Shown one piece after another: positions 36,922 to 46,581 of a stretch of DNA of 64,000 nucleotides. Origin of the DNA: Pseudomonadota bacterium (lineage in GTDB: Bacteria > Pseudomonadota > Gammaproteobacteria > Burkholderiales > JAJZQI01); NCBI GenBank assembly GCA_021851875.1, contig JAJZQI010000001.1:145511-209510 (forward strand), in the 5' to 3' direction. The first letter of the stretch is position 1. Each line of letters starts with the position of its first letter. The notes beneath the pieces are model-generated. The model worked only from the letters and a program-made list of their open reading frames with translations. It searched no databases and was not told the origin of the DNA. The translations under genes and the position numbers were made by a program.

Positions 36922-38625
36922 TCAGGCCGGCGCAGCGGCTTCGAAGTATTGCAGGGTAAGTTGTGCGGTGCGCTGGCCGTTGTATTCGTTCACACCGAGC
37001 CGGTAGACGGCATTGATGCGCGCCGGCAGGGGGGTGTTGTGGCGGAACAGCATGGCGTCGACGGTCTGGCGGGCTGCCTGTAATTGCAGTTTCAGGTGGT
37101 TGCCACCCACCACGCGCTGCTGCGCCACGGTGAATTGGCCGTAAAACAGCGGCGGCGGAAAACCCTGGCCCCAGACTTCGTGTTCCAGCTGTTCTGCGGC
37201 GGCGAGGTTCAGCTCGCTGTCCTGCAGTTCGCCGTCGATTTCGATGATTTGGGCCAGGTCGGCCTTGTCCAGCCATTCCTGCGCCACGGTTTCGAACGCG
37301 GTGACAAAGTCGGCCAGTTTGTCGGCGGCCAGGGTCAGGCCGGCCGCGGCCGCGTGGCCGCCGAAACGGATGATCATGCCGGGGTGGCGCTTGGCCACCA
37401 GGTCGAGCGCGTCGCGCAGGTGAAAGCGGCTGATGGAGCGGCCGGAGCCTTTGAGTTCGCCATTTTCGCTGGCGGCAAAGGTGATGACGGGGCGGTGGAA
37501 CTGCTCTTTCAGGCGCGAGGCGAGAATGCCGATGACGCCCATGTGCCAGTCAGGTTCAAACAGCACCAGCGAAAAACGCTCGCCGGGGTCGAACTGCTCC
37601 AGCGTGGCCAGTGCGCTAGCCTGCATGTCGCCCTCGATTTCCTGCCGCTCGCGGTTGAGCTGGTCGAGATTTTGCGCCAGGGGTAAGGCTTCGGCATCCG
37701 TATCTGCCAGCAGGCAGGCGATGCCCAGGCCCATGTCGTCCATGCGGCCGGCGGCGTTGAGGCGCGGGCCGGCGGCAAAGCCGAGATCGGTGGCGCTGAC
37801 CTTGTTCGGGTTGCGTCCGGCGACATTAAGCAGCGCCACCATACCGGGACTGCCGCGCCCGGCGCGCAGGCGTGCCAGGCCTTGAGAGACGAGTAGACGA
37901 TTGTTGCTGTCGAGTTTGGCCACGTCGGCCACGGTGCCCAGAGCCACCAGATCAAGCTGGGCGGACAGGTTGGGTTCGGGTTTGTCGGCAAAGGCGCCGC
38001 GTTTGCGCAGCTCCGCCCGCAGCGCGAGCATGACGTAGAAAATGACGCCCACGCCGGCCATGGCCTTGCTGGGGAAGCCGCAGCCGGGCTGGTTGGGATT
38101 GACGATAGCGTCAGCCGTGGGCAGTTCATCGCCCGGCAGGTGGTGGTCGGTGATGATGACCTGCATGCCCAGCCGGTGGGCTTCGGCCACCCCCTCGATG
38201 CTGGCGATGCCGTTGTCCACGGTTATTAAAATATCGGCGTTTTTTTGCTTGGCGCTGGCGACGATGGCAGGCGTGAGGCCGTAACCGTCGGTGAAGCGGT
38301 TGGGTACCAGATAGTCGACCTGTGCGCGCATCTGCCGCAAGGCCTTGACGCCGACGGCGCAGCTGGTGGCGCCGTCGGCGTCGTAATCGGCCACGATGAA
38401 CAGTTTTTTGCCGGCCGCAATGGCGTCGGCCAGCAACACGGCGGCCTGTTCGGCACCCGTGAGCAGGCCAGGCGGCAGCAATTTGTCAAGCTGGCCCGGC
38501 AGCTGGTCGGCAGACTGGATGCCACGGGCGGCAAACAGCCGGGCCAGCAGGGGAGGAATGCCGGACTGTTCCAGATTGCGGGCGGCCGCAGCGTCGGCCA
38601 GACGCGTTTGCAGGGTGGGAATCAC
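36922..38625 (-). CDS. recJ: single-stranded-DNA-specific exonuclease RecJ
   Basis: 567 residues from GTG 38625, which overlaps the rpfE stop (GTGA). The DHH motifs are ADYDADGATS, TVDNGIAS, IITDHHLPGD and RFGGHAAAAGLTLA, which coordinate the metals for 5'-3' ssDNA cleavage in recombination and mismatch repair. GTG 38670 is an alternative start that adds 15 residues without family similarity. The gene lies between rpfE and prfB. Confidence 0.95.
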   Translation of the reverse strand: MIPTLQTRLADAAAARNLEQSGIPPLLARLFAARGIQSADQLPGQLDKLLPPGLLTGAEQAAVLLADAIAAGKKLFIVADYDADGATSCAVGVKALRQMRAQVDYLVPNRFTDGYGLTPAIVASAKQKNADILITVDNGIASIEGVAEAHRLGMQVIITDHHLPGDELPTADAIVNPNQPGCGFPSKAMAGVGVIFYVMLALRAELRKRGAFADKPEPNLSAQLDLVALGTVADVAKLDSNNRLLVSQGLARLRAGRGSPGMVALLNVAGRNPNKVSATDLGFAAGPRLNAAGRMDDMGLGIACLLADTDAEALPLAQNLDQLNRERQEIEGDMQASALATLEQFDPGERFSLVLFEPDWHMGVIGILASRLKEQFHRPVITFAASENGELKGSGRSISRFHLRDALDLVAKRHPGMIIRFGGHAAAAGLTLAADKLADFVTAFETVAQEWLDKADLAQIIEIDGELQDSELNLAAAEQLEHEVWGQGFPPPLFYGQFTVAQQRVVGGNHLKLQLQAARQTVDAMLFRHNTPLPARINAVYRLGVNEYNGQRTAQLTLQYFEAAAPA

Positions 38626-39644
38626 GACAGGAATTGTTTCATGGGTTTGATGCGGCGCCAGAATTGCCACAGGTTGAGCGGGCGTACGGTTATTTCGGCG
38701 TTGATGAGACCGGTGCTGATGATCCGCAGGGAGCTGATCTGGCCCTTTTTGAGCGCCTGCACCAGCGGGCCAAACCAGTTTTCTTCCAGTCTCTGCATGC
38801 TTTCGTGCCAGCCGTACAGGTCGTTGTATTGCACCGCGCCGCGGGCATTGTCGAGCACGACGAGCGCGCTTGAGTCCGACGCCGCCAAGACTTCGCCGAC
38901 ATTATCCGGCAGGCGCGACAGCGGGGTATCGCTGCCCAGTGCCAGCGAGGCGGCAACCGGGTCCTGCGCGTAAATACGCTTGAAGGGCGGGGCTGAGAGG
39001 CTGGGCATCGTGCCGCCGCCCCACAGCCAGATGCTGTTGACGGGCGTTTCGCCGCGTTCCTCGCGCGCTTCATTGACCGGGTGGCTGAACAGCAGCATCT
39101 GGATTTCGTTGAACCAGGCATGCCATTTAAGGCCATCCTCGCCTTTGGGCAGGAAGGGATCGATATGTTTGCCGGCCACCGCTTCGGGCGGAGTGGTGAT
39201 GAGCCTGGGCGGCTGGTCGAAGCGCAGGTACCAGCGCGTGGGGTGGAGCGGGTAGAACACCAGCCCGTCTTCGGCGAAATGGCGATTGAGCGCGTCGGTG
39301 AGGGCGGTGGCTTCGGCCTGGCTCAAACTGAAGGCATCGCTGGTGACCAGGCTCAACTGATCGCGCATGACGTTCAGGTACACCGGATCGGCCCGCAGCC
39401 ACCAGGCCGTGCCCGGTTCGCCGCCGTCCATGGCGAGCGTGAGCGCAGCCAGCGGCGGGTTGCTGCCATCCAGGCCGAACTGGTGGCACAGCCATCCTTC
39501 GGCCGATATGTCTGCAAGCGCCTGCCAGCGGCCACGCGACAGCAAGGTGGACAGGGCAGGCAGGTTGACCGACTGATAGATGTCCACTTGCCGCAAGGGC
39601 GGAAAAAACAGGTCGGGAACAAGCAGGGTAACGGCGGATTTCAT
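38622..39644 (-). CDS. rpfE: RpfE-family protein
   Basis: 340 residues. It resembles the RpfE family named in the Xanthomonas rpf cluster: begins TLLVPDLFFPPLRQVDIYQ and has WLWGGGTMPSL, typical of these conserved but poorly understood proteins, which look like phosphoglycerate-mutase/alkaline-phosphatase-fold relatives without clear catalytic residues. In Xanthomonas it also lies by recJ and prfB, although the DSF genes rpfB, F, C and G are absent here. Its stop overlaps the recJ GTG. Function is uncertain. Confidence 0.75.
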   Translation of the reverse strand: MKSAVTLLVPDLFFPPLRQVDIYQSVNLPALSTLLSRGRWQALADISAEGWLCHQFGLDGSNPPLAALTLAMDGGEPGTAWWLRADPVYLNVMRDQLSLVTSDAFSLSQAEATALTDALNRHFAEDGLVFYPLHPTRWYLRFDQPPRLITTPPEAVAGKHIDPFLPKGEDGLKWHAWFNEIQMLLFSHPVNEAREERGETPVNSIWLWGGGTMPSLSAPPFKRIYAQDPVAASLALGSDTPLSRLPDNVGEVLAASDSSALVVLDNARGAVQYNDLYGWHESMQRLEENWFGPLVQALKKGQISSLRIISTGLINAEITVRPLNLWQFWRRIKPMKQFLS

Positions 39645-39679
39645 GCGCGTATTGTACGCGATCTTGCCGCCGTGAGTGC

Positions 39680-40882
39680 TTACGTGATTATGCTGCCGAG
39701 ATTTTCAATGGACATCGGTTTGCCGAGCGCAAAACCCTGGCCGATGTCGACGCCAAGGCTTTTCAGCAGCTCGGCCGTCTCGCTGAATTCAATGCCTTCA
39801 GCCACCGTGCGCAGGCCAAGTTTCTGCGCCAGCACGATGGTCGACTCGACAATGATGCGGTCTTTCTGTCCGCGCGTCAGGTCGGCCACAAAGGACTGGT
39901 CGATCTTGAGTTCGGTGATCGGCAGTTGCCGCAGCTGTTGCAGGGTGGCGCTGCCGGTGCCGAAATCATCAATGGACATGCCAAAACCTTTAAGCCGCAG
40001 CCGGGTGAGAATGTCGAGCGCCACTGTAAGGTCGCGCAAAATGCCGCTTTCGGTGATTTCGATGACGATGCGCTGCGGGTCGATGTAGAACTGGCGCACG
40101 AGGCTGCTGAGGTTGTCCGGCAGGCTCAGATCGGACAGCTGATCCGGCGAAAGATTGACGGACAAGGTGCAGCCGGGTGCGAGCCAATCGAGGGTCTTGA
40201 AGTCGAGCAGCGAGCGTTCGAGCGTGGTCCAGGTGAGTTCGCCGATCTGGCCGGATATTTCGGCGACGGGGATGAAATTGGCCGGCGAGACCATGCTGCC
40301 ATCGGCCTGCTTCCAGCGCATAAGGGCTTCGAAACCAATGACTCTCCGGTTGCCTAGCTCGATCTGCGGCTGATAGTAATAGCAGAAATCGCCGCGTTTG
40401 ATGGCATAGTTGAGCTCGGAGGGCGAAATCAGCCGTGATGGAATGGAAGGGCCATGACTGAACGAGGTGTTTTGCTGCTGGAGCTTGTCCAGGATCAGCT
40501 TGAGCTCGCTGATGCGGAACGGCTTGCTGATGGAGCAAACGATGTCCAGGCCATGTGCGCTGGCAAGCTGGTTGGCGGTGTAGAGCGTGGCGCCATCAAA
40601 ACCGCTCATGAGAATGATGCGCGAACGTGAGTGCAGCGATGCGAGTTGCCGCAGGATTTCGATACCGTCGCGTTCCGGCATCACGAGATCCAGCACGATG
40701 GTATCGAATCCATCGTGCTCGTATGCTTTTTCAAATTCACGCGAGTCAGTCAGCGCGGTCGCTGCAAATCCCACCATCTGAGCCACGCTGGCGACCAGAT
40801 TGGCAATTTCAGCTTCGTCGTCAATGACCAGCAGACGCGGTTGTTGTGACTGTCCGTTGGAGGGGGCATAGGGTGAGTTCAT
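39680..40882 (-). CDS. response regulator with EAL phosphodiesterase domain
   Basis: 400 residues. Receiver domain (about 15-135): acidic pair in LLVIDDEAEI, phospho-Asp in TIVLDLVMPERDG. EAL domain (about 150-395) looks catalytically complete: EALMRW, NLSPDQL, EITESG, IDDFGTG, KIDQSFV and AEGIE. It should hydrolyse c-di-GMP to pGpG when the receiver is phosphorylated, as in RocR-like proteins. It is the last gene of a four-gene signalling operon; its ATG overlaps the hybrid-kinase stop (ATGA), so the hybrid kinase is the likely partner. Confidence 0.93.
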   Translation of the reverse strand: MNSPYAPSNGQSQQPRLLVIDDEAEIANLVASVAQMVGFAATALTDSREFEKAYEHDGFDTIVLDLVMPERDGIEILRQLASLHSRSRIILMSGFDGATLYTANQLASAHGLDIVCSISKPFRISELKLILDKLQQQNTSFSHGPSIPSRLISPSELNYAIKRGDFCYYYQPQIELGNRRVIGFEALMRWKQADGSMVSPANFIPVAEISGQIGELTWTTLERSLLDFKTLDWLAPGCTLSVNLSPDQLSDLSLPDNLSSLVRQFYIDPQRIVIEITESGILRDLTVALDILTRLRLKGFGMSIDDFGTGSATLQQLRQLPITELKIDQSFVADLTRGQKDRIIVESTIVLAQKLGLRTVAEGIEFSETAELLKSLGVDIGQGFALGKPMSIENLGSIIT

Positions 40883-43239
40883 GGCTGTGCCATTCCTGAT
40901 GAATGCAGGTGAAGCACGTTTTCTACGGCTGCCAGCAGGTCTTGCTTTCTAAAGGGTTTTTGCAGGATCGGCGTGTCCAGGGTGCCCCCCATTCTCGCCT
41001 TGATGGCGTCCTCTGAAAAACCTGAGGCGAACAGAATGGGCATGTCGGGATCAATCGCCAGGATGCGCTGGCGCAATTCCAGGCCGTCCAGATGGCCCGG
41101 CATCACCAGGTCGGAAACCACCATATCAAAACGTATTCCCTGATTGATCAGGTCGAGGGCATCGCTCGAATGGGTGATGATTGTTACCAGATAGCCTGCC
41201 GATTCCAGATACGTGCGGGCAATTTCGGCCAGATCGGCTTCGTCGTCGACAACCAGAATATGATGGCCTTCGGTCCTGAACGGCGTGTCTTGGGGCTGGT
41301 TGACATTGGGAGCGGCCTGACCGGCCAGAATACTTTTGCTGGCCGGCAAATAAATGTGCACTACCGTGCCATGGCCAGGCTCACTGTAGATACGGATATG
41401 CCCCTGCGACTGCTTGATAAAGCCGTATACCATGGCCAGCCCGAGGCCGGTGCCTTTGCCTTTGCCCTTGGTGGTGAAAAACGGTTCGAATATCCGGTCG
41501 ATCACGGCGACGGGAATGCCGCAGCCGGTGTCGGTGAGACTGATGCGCACATAATCGCCGGCTTGAAAATCGGTGCCCATGTGGCGAGTGTCTTCCGGGC
41601 TGAAGGAAATGTTGGCCGCGGCAATAAAGAATGAACCTCCTTCAGGCATGGCGTCGCGGGCGTTGATGGCGAGGTTGAGCAGCGCATTTTCAAATTCGGA
41701 CGGATCAATGGCGACCTCGGGCAGATCGTCCGCGATCGCCAGCTTGATATGGTAGTCGCCTTTCATGACGCGCTCGATCAGCGGCAGCATTTCCTCTATT
41801 TCCGTTTTCATGTTGATGTTGCGCGGGGATAGGGTTTGCTTGCGGGCAAAGGCAAGCAGCCGTTTGGTCAGGTCGGCACCCAGCAATGCCGCCTTGAGCG
41901 ATGAGGCCACTTTTTTCAGGGCGCTTTCATTGCCTTGCAGTTCCAGTTCCAGCAGGTCGAGGTTGCCAATGATGATGCCCAGCATGTTGTTGAAATCGTG
42001 TGCCAGCCCGCCGGTGAGTTGACCGATCGCTTCCATTTTCTGGCTTTGGCGGAACTGGTGTTCCAGCAAACGCTGCTCGGTCACGTCGCGTACCACGGTC
42101 AGACCGTATTGCTTGCCGGGCAGACTCATGCGGCTAAACAGAATTTCCGCCGGAAATTCGGTGCCGTCTTTGCGGTAGCCGGTGACGTTTTCCTTGTGAC
42201 CGGCTGCCGGCGTGTATTTGACATGCTGGTTGGGATGGCTGGACATCAGTTGTTCCAGTTTGAATCCCAACAGCTGCCGGCCAAAGATTTTTTCCGCCAT
42301 CGGATTGGCAAGCGTAATGGTGCCGTCCGGATTGCTGAGCAGAACGCCATCAGGCGTGGTTTCGAGGATGTTGCGGAACAGTGCCTCGCTTTGTCGCAGC
42401 GCGTCTTCCATGGCCTTGCGGGCGCCGATGTCGCGGGCGATGGTGGACAGGTATTGCAGCCTGCCGTCCGGGTCCTTGTGTGCAATGATGACCTGCGACA
42501 CGGGAATAGGTTGCCCATCCCGCCGGACAAAGGTGGTTTCACCCTGCCAGATGCCGGTGCGTATGGCTTCCGGTATGCCGCGCGTGATAATCGTCATGGC
42601 ATCTTCCGGCGGATAGATGTCTTCAACGTGGATGTTGCTGATGGTTTCGCTGTCGGTCACCCCGAGCATGTGCCGTGCGCCGGGGTTGTAATAGAGCATT
42701 TTGCCGTCTGGCGTGGAGGTGGCAATGAAGTCCGGCGTGGCTTCCATGATCGCCATCAGGCGGTTTTCCGTTTCCCGCGAAGTTTGCAGCTCCTGCTTGT
42801 CCTGTACGCTGGCCATGGCGCGGGTCACGCAGGTGCCGAGGCGTTGCAGCCGCTGCTTCAGGACATAGTCGGTGGCACCGTTGCGCAGGCATCCGACGGC
42901 TTCTTCCTCATCCAGCGCGCCGGAAATGATGATGACCGGGATGTCGGGGCGGATGGTATGGGCCAGACGCAAGGCGGACAAGCCGTCAAAGCCGGGCAGA
43001 TTGTAATCGCACAGGATCAGATCGAAGGCCCTTTGCTGCAGTATTTGCTGGAACGCGTCATGATTGGGAGCAACGGTGATTTCGCACGACACCCCGCTGC
43101 TGTGCAGTTTTTTGCCAATCAGCTCGGCGTCCAGCGGGTCATCCTCCAGGTGCAAAATTTGAATGCACTTTGCCGGCGCTTCTGCCGCTGCCGAAAGCGG
43201 GGGGGATTCAGTTATGTGCTGTGCCAGGCGGTGGTTCAT
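40879..43239 (-). CDS. hybrid histidine kinase (REC-PAS-PAS-HisKA-HATPase-REC)
   Basis: 786 residues, no membrane segment. N-terminal receiver (about 28-145; EDDPLDAELIG, LILCDYNLPGFDG), PAS/PAC domains (about 160-275 and 285-400), HisKA with H414 (GGLAHDFNNMLG, the type that pairs with an FN rather than EL), HATPase (NLAINARDAMPEGG, DTGCGIP, GTGLGLAMVYGFI) and C-terminal receiver (about 660-775; LVVDDEADL, MVVSDLVMPG). ATG 43239 has GGGGAG 6 bases upstream although it overlaps the Rcp1-like gene by 32 bases. It probably feeds the REC-EAL protein next to it. Confidence 0.93.
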   Translation of the reverse strand: MNHRLAQHITESPPLSAAAEAPAKCIQILHLEDDPLDAELIGKKLHSSGVSCEITVAPNHDAFQQILQQRAFDLILCDYNLPGFDGLSALRLAHTIRPDIPVIIISGALDEEEAVGCLRNGATDYVLKQRLQRLGTCVTRAMASVQDKQELQTSRETENRLMAIMEATPDFIATSTPDGKMLYYNPGARHMLGVTDSETISNIHVEDIYPPEDAMTIITRGIPEAIRTGIWQGETTFVRRDGQPIPVSQVIIAHKDPDGRLQYLSTIARDIGARKAMEDALRQSEALFRNILETTPDGVLLSNPDGTITLANPMAEKIFGRQLLGFKLEQLMSSHPNQHVKYTPAAGHKENVTGYRKDGTEFPAEILFSRMSLPGKQYGLTVVRDVTEQRLLEHQFRQSQKMEAIGQLTGGLAHDFNNMLGIIIGNLDLLELELQGNESALKKVASSLKAALLGADLTKRLLAFARKQTLSPRNINMKTEIEEMLPLIERVMKGDYHIKLAIADDLPEVAIDPSEFENALLNLAINARDAMPEGGSFFIAAANISFSPEDTRHMGTDFQAGDYVRISLTDTGCGIPVAVIDRIFEPFFTTKGKGKGTGLGLAMVYGFIKQSQGHIRIYSEPGHGTVVHIYLPASKSILAGQAAPNVNQPQDTPFRTEGHHILVVDDEADLAEIARTYLESAGYLVTIITHSSDALDLINQGIRFDMVVSDLVMPGHLDGLELRQRILAIDPDMPILFASGFSEDAIKARMGGTLDTPILQKPFRKQDLLAAVENVLHLHSSGMAQP

Positions 43240-43657
43240 TGATGACTCCCCAGAAAGCCCCGATTTGCTTGATGGCCTCGAGAAATTCGGAAAAACTCAA
43301 TGGTTTGACTACATAGGCATTGACGCCGAGTTCATAGCTGCGGATCAGATCCTGTTCCTCGCGTGAGGAGGTCATCACGACCACGGGGATGGAGCGCAAT
43401 TGCGGGTCTGATTTGACCTGGCGCAGGACCTCCAGCCCATCGACGCGCGGCATCTTCAGATCCAGCAGCATGACGGCGGGGTTGCCCGGCGCGCGGTTGG
43501 CGTATTTGCCGCGCAGATACAGGTAATCCAGCGCATCTTCGCCGTCTTCCGCCGTTACCACATCATTGGCCAGATTGTTTTTTTTCAAGGCGGTGAGCGC
43601 CAGTTCGGTGTCACGCGGGTTGTCGTCCACATAAAAAATCCGGCGCAGTTCAATCAT
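43208..43657 (-). CDS. Rcp1-like single-domain response regulator
   Basis: 149 residues from ATG 43657, which overlaps the kinase stop (ATGA); a TTG at 43678 is less likely. Only a receiver domain is present: FYVDDNPRDTELALTALKK, MLLDLKMPRVDGLEVL with the phospho-Asp, VVVMTSS and AYVVKPLSFSEF. The DDNPRDTELA start and LKMPR are typical of Rcp1, the partner of cyanobacterial phytochrome kinases. It probably receives phosphate from the adjacent membrane kinase. Confidence 0.92.
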   Translation of the reverse strand: MIELRRIFYVDDNPRDTELALTALKKNNLANDVVTAEDGEDALDYLYLRGKYANRAPGNPAVMLLDLKMPRVDGLEVLRQVKSDPQLRSIPVVVMTSSREEQDLIRSYELGVNAYVVKPLSFSEFLEAIKQIGAFWGVINEPPPGTAHN

Positions 43658-45786
43658 TTTTTCTTCTCGGGTAAGCAAGGGCTGTCCTCCTGTTGCAAGG
43701 GCAAGGTGAAGTAGAAGCTGGCGCCCTGGTCAACCAAACCTTCGGCCCAGACTTTTCCTCCGTGTTTGCCGATGATACGTTTGACATTGGCAAGGCCAAT
43801 GCCGGTTCCATCGAATTCGCTTTGCCGGTGCAGGCGCTGGAATACGCCGAATAGCTTGTCGATGTACTTCATGTCGAAACCGGCGCCGTTGTCCTTGATG
43901 AAATAAGCTGCGTCTCCCTCATCGGCCGGCTGAAAGCCGATTTCGATGCGGGCCTGCTCTCGTTGCCGGGTATATTTGATGGCGTTGCCGATGAGATTGA
44001 GCAAGGCCAGCTTGATCAGCGCAGGGTCGCCGCAAACGGGCGGCAGATGACCGATGTGCCAGTCGATGGCGCGATTTTTGATGTCCTGGCGCAGGCTGTC
44101 GATCGTGCTGTGCACCAGGGTGCTCATGTCGATTTCCTGCAGTTGTATGTCGGCGCGGCTGATACGGGAAAATGCCAGCAGATCGTCGATCAATGTGTTC
44201 ATTTCGCGACTGGAGGTGGAGACGATTTCGAGATACCGCCGGCCTTCGTCCGAAAGCTGATTCGATGCGTCCTCCGCCAGCAGTTCGAGGTAGCCCTGAA
44301 TGTGTCTGAGCGGGGCGCGCAGGTCGTGCGACACAGAGTAGGTGAATGCTTCGAGTTCCTTGTTGGTTTCGTGCAATTCGTTTGTGCGGATCAGCACTTT
44401 CTGTTCAAGTTCGGTATTGAGCTGGAGAATTTCGTTTTCACTTCGTTTGCGCAGGGTGATGTCTATGACTGTGGCCACCACCTGGTCTGCCTCGCCTTCA
44501 CTCATCGGGGCCAGCGCAATTTCAACGGGAAAGCGTGTACCGTCCTTGCGCACCGCTTCCAGATCGCGGTTTGCTCCCATGCGCCGGTAGGACGGGCGAA
44601 GGATGAACTGATGCCTGTATGCGACGTGCTGCTGCTGTAATTCGGCGGGCAACAGAACTTCAATCGCCTGGCCGATCAGTTCGTCGCGGTCATACCCGAA
44701 CTGCTTGTCGGCCTGGGGATTGGTGAGGGTGATAATGCCGTCGCTATTCGTCACGACGATGCCGTAGGGAGCCACCTCGATCAGGTTGCGAAAACGGGAC
44801 TCGCTTTCGCGCAGTTCCGCTGTGCGGTGCAGAATGCGCTGTTCCAGCTCATCGTTTAGCGTTCGAATCGCATTTTCGGCCTTGCGCCGATTGAGATCCA
44901 GGGTGTGGCCGGCTTTGGCCGTGATCAGTGCCGCCAGTACGAACAGCAGCGAGATGGCGAGCACGTGGGAAAAAATCCCCGTTTGTCGTTCAACGATACC
45001 ATGTGAACGCAGCCACAGCTCGATAAAGCCGAGCATGAACGGCACGGTGATGCCGATAGGCAGCATCCATTTAAGCACAACGGAGGCGAAACCGGGTTCG
45101 CCCAGAATGCGCATCAGTCCGTAATCGGGTTTGCGGCAAAAGAGTGCGAGGCCCAGCAGGCAGGCCAGCGTGGAGGTATAAATCGAGGTAAAGACGCTGA
45201 ACAGTGCAGTAACGTCAAATGCATGCCCGGCCAGGGAAACAAGGCCAATGCCGGTTGGGAAGAATGCCAGCCACTGGCCGGTTTCGACAAGCTGCCGCCG
45301 CTTGTCGAACAGAAGCAGCAATGCTGCCGAGGCGCTGGCGATGATGAGGGATGTCGGCAGCGACATGCGCGACGGTTTTGCCAGATTGCTGGAGGAAAGC
45401 GCGGGGAACAGTATCTGATCCAGCTGAATCTCGGTGTTCAGCAGATACATCAGGAACTGGACGGAGCCGGCAGTTAAGGCCAGCCAGACAAAGATTCGCT
45501 GGAAGAGGAATAGCTCGTTTGACGGGCTGGGCCGCATCGCCGAGGCGAGCAGCAGCAAACAGATGGCTGTGAGCGGATGCGTGGCAGGCCAGCTGGGCAG
45601 CCCGCGCGTGAGCAAATCGATATTGGCCAGCCAGCCAAGCAGGATCAGGAGCGATCCGGCAAGCACCAGCAGTGCGGCCGTTTGGCCCAGTTTGCGGCAC
45701 AGCGCCGCCCAGCGGTTGAGTGTAAACTCCCCCGTGACCTGGGGCACAAATTGCCCGCTTGCGTCAGTCATGGTTTGTGCGTTCAT
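43654..45786 (-). CDS. membrane PAS histidine kinase (Cph1-type core)
   Basis: 710 residues. About seven to eight membrane helices fill the N-terminal 300 residues, an MASE-like sensor of unknown ligand. A coiled coil and a PAS/PAC domain (about 325-455) follow, then HisKA with H487 (SVSHDLRAPLRHI) and HATPase (LNLIGNAIKYTRQ, DNGAGFDMKY, GTGIGLANVKRII). The kinase core with FGVFQRLHR is close to the bacteriophytochrome/Cph1 type, which uses Rcp1-like regulators, yet the input here is a membrane domain, not a chromophore GAF domain. First gene of the signalling operon, divergent from yjbQ. Confidence 0.9.
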   Translation of the reverse strand: MNAQTMTDASGQFVPQVTGEFTLNRWAALCRKLGQTAALLVLAGSLLILLGWLANIDLLTRGLPSWPATHPLTAICLLLLASAMRPSPSNELFLFQRIFVWLALTAGSVQFLMYLLNTEIQLDQILFPALSSSNLAKPSRMSLPTSLIIASASAALLLLFDKRRQLVETGQWLAFFPTGIGLVSLAGHAFDVTALFSVFTSIYTSTLACLLGLALFCRKPDYGLMRILGEPGFASVVLKWMLPIGITVPFMLGFIELWLRSHGIVERQTGIFSHVLAISLLFVLAALITAKAGHTLDLNRRKAENAIRTLNDELEQRILHRTAELRESESRFRNLIEVAPYGIVVTNSDGIITLTNPQADKQFGYDRDELIGQAIEVLLPAELQQQHVAYRHQFILRPSYRRMGANRDLEAVRKDGTRFPVEIALAPMSEGEADQVVATVIDITLRKRSENEILQLNTELEQKVLIRTNELHETNKELEAFTYSVSHDLRAPLRHIQGYLELLAEDASNQLSDEGRRYLEIVSTSSREMNTLIDDLLAFSRISRADIQLQEIDMSTLVHSTIDSLRQDIKNRAIDWHIGHLPPVCGDPALIKLALLNLIGNAIKYTRQREQARIEIGFQPADEGDAAYFIKDNGAGFDMKYIDKLFGVFQRLHRQSEFDGTGIGLANVKRIIGKHGGKVWAEGLVDQGASFYFTLPLQQEDSPCLPEKKK

Positions 45787-46050
45787 GCCACCTGCTTCCG
45801 CCTCGTATCGCTTATTTCCATCCAGGAATTATGATTTTTTGGTTTGCCTGAACTGAAAGTAAAAAGCGAATCTGAATATTATGAATTCAACTATAGAACA
45901 TTAGCCAGGTTTTTTTATCTATTTGTTTGCAATGGGCTGATTGGCTGGTTAATTATTTGGTGATTTACCGGGATTGATTGTTGCGAGCGAGGCCACTGGG
46001 CAATTCGGTTACAATAGTGGCTCGTGTAGAAGATTCGGGATAAATGAGTC
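45787..46050. promoter_or_regulatory. AT-rich divergent promoter region
   Basis: This 264-base spacer separates the divergent membrane kinase and yjbQ. It is much more AT-rich than its surroundings (around 45840-45970), as expected for promoters. I see no clear -35/-10 pair, hairpin terminator or small gene. Confidence 0.4.
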
Positions 46051-46470
46051 ATGCGGCAGATGCACAAGGAATTACTGATCGAAACGCGCGGAAAAGGCTT
46101 GTATGCCTTGACCGGCTATCTGCACGAATGGCTGCGTACCAGCGGTATGCGCGAAGGACTGCTGACCCTGTTTGTTCGCCATACGTCCGCCAGTCTGCTG
46201 ATTCAGGAAAATGCCGACACCGATGTGCAGGTCGATTTGGAAAATTTTCTTTCCCGTCTGGTGCCCGAAGGAGACCCTTTGTATCAGCATGTGCAGGAAG
46301 GGCCTGACGACATGCCGGCGCATGTGCGCGCGGCGCTCACGCAAACCAGCCTGTCGATACCGCTGGTCGCCGGCGGTTTGGCATTGGGGATCTGGCAGGG
46401 TATTTATTTGTGGGAGCACCGCAAGGCGCCGCAACGCCGGCGTGTGGTGGCCCATTTGCTGGGTGAGTGA
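46051..46470 (+). CDS. yjbQ: YjbQ / UPF0047 family protein (secondary thiamine-phosphate synthase type)
   Basis: 139 residues. The family signature is LFVRHTSASLLIQENADTDV, then EGPDDMPAHVRAALT and the C-terminal GIWQGIYLWEHR. A homologue in E. coli can make thiamine phosphate at a low level and suppress thiamine auxotrophy; its main role is unclear. ATG 46051 gives the normal length; an earlier ATG at 46044 lies out of frame. A GCTGT-N6-ACAGC dyad and a TATAAT hexamer (46483-46506) follow it, probably part of the lolC promoter. Confidence 0.88.
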   Translation: MRQMHKELLIETRGKGLYALTGYLHEWLRTSGMREGLLTLFVRHTSASLLIQENADTDVQVDLENFLSRLVPEGDPLYQHVQEGPDDMPAHVRAALTQTSLSIPLVAGGLALGIWQGIYLWEHRKAPQRRRVVAHLLGE

Positions 46471-46581
46471 GAATAGCGATGAGCTGTAACTTGACAGCGT
46501 TATAATAGCCAACGTGTATGGAACGGAATGGCTGTTTGCCGGTCTTTCCTCCTTCTGCCCATCCTGACTGAAGCCCAAAGC

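Noticed and set aside
46483..46498. GCTGT-N6-ACAGC dyad as a LexA site
   Set aside because: The spacing between CTGT and ACAG is six bases; the LexA site of E. coli type needs eight. It may be another operator but is too weak to call.
46491..46506. TTGACA and TATAAT as a full lolC promoter
   Set aside because: The hexamers are only four bases apart; a sigma-70 promoter needs about 17. TATAAT alone may be a -10.
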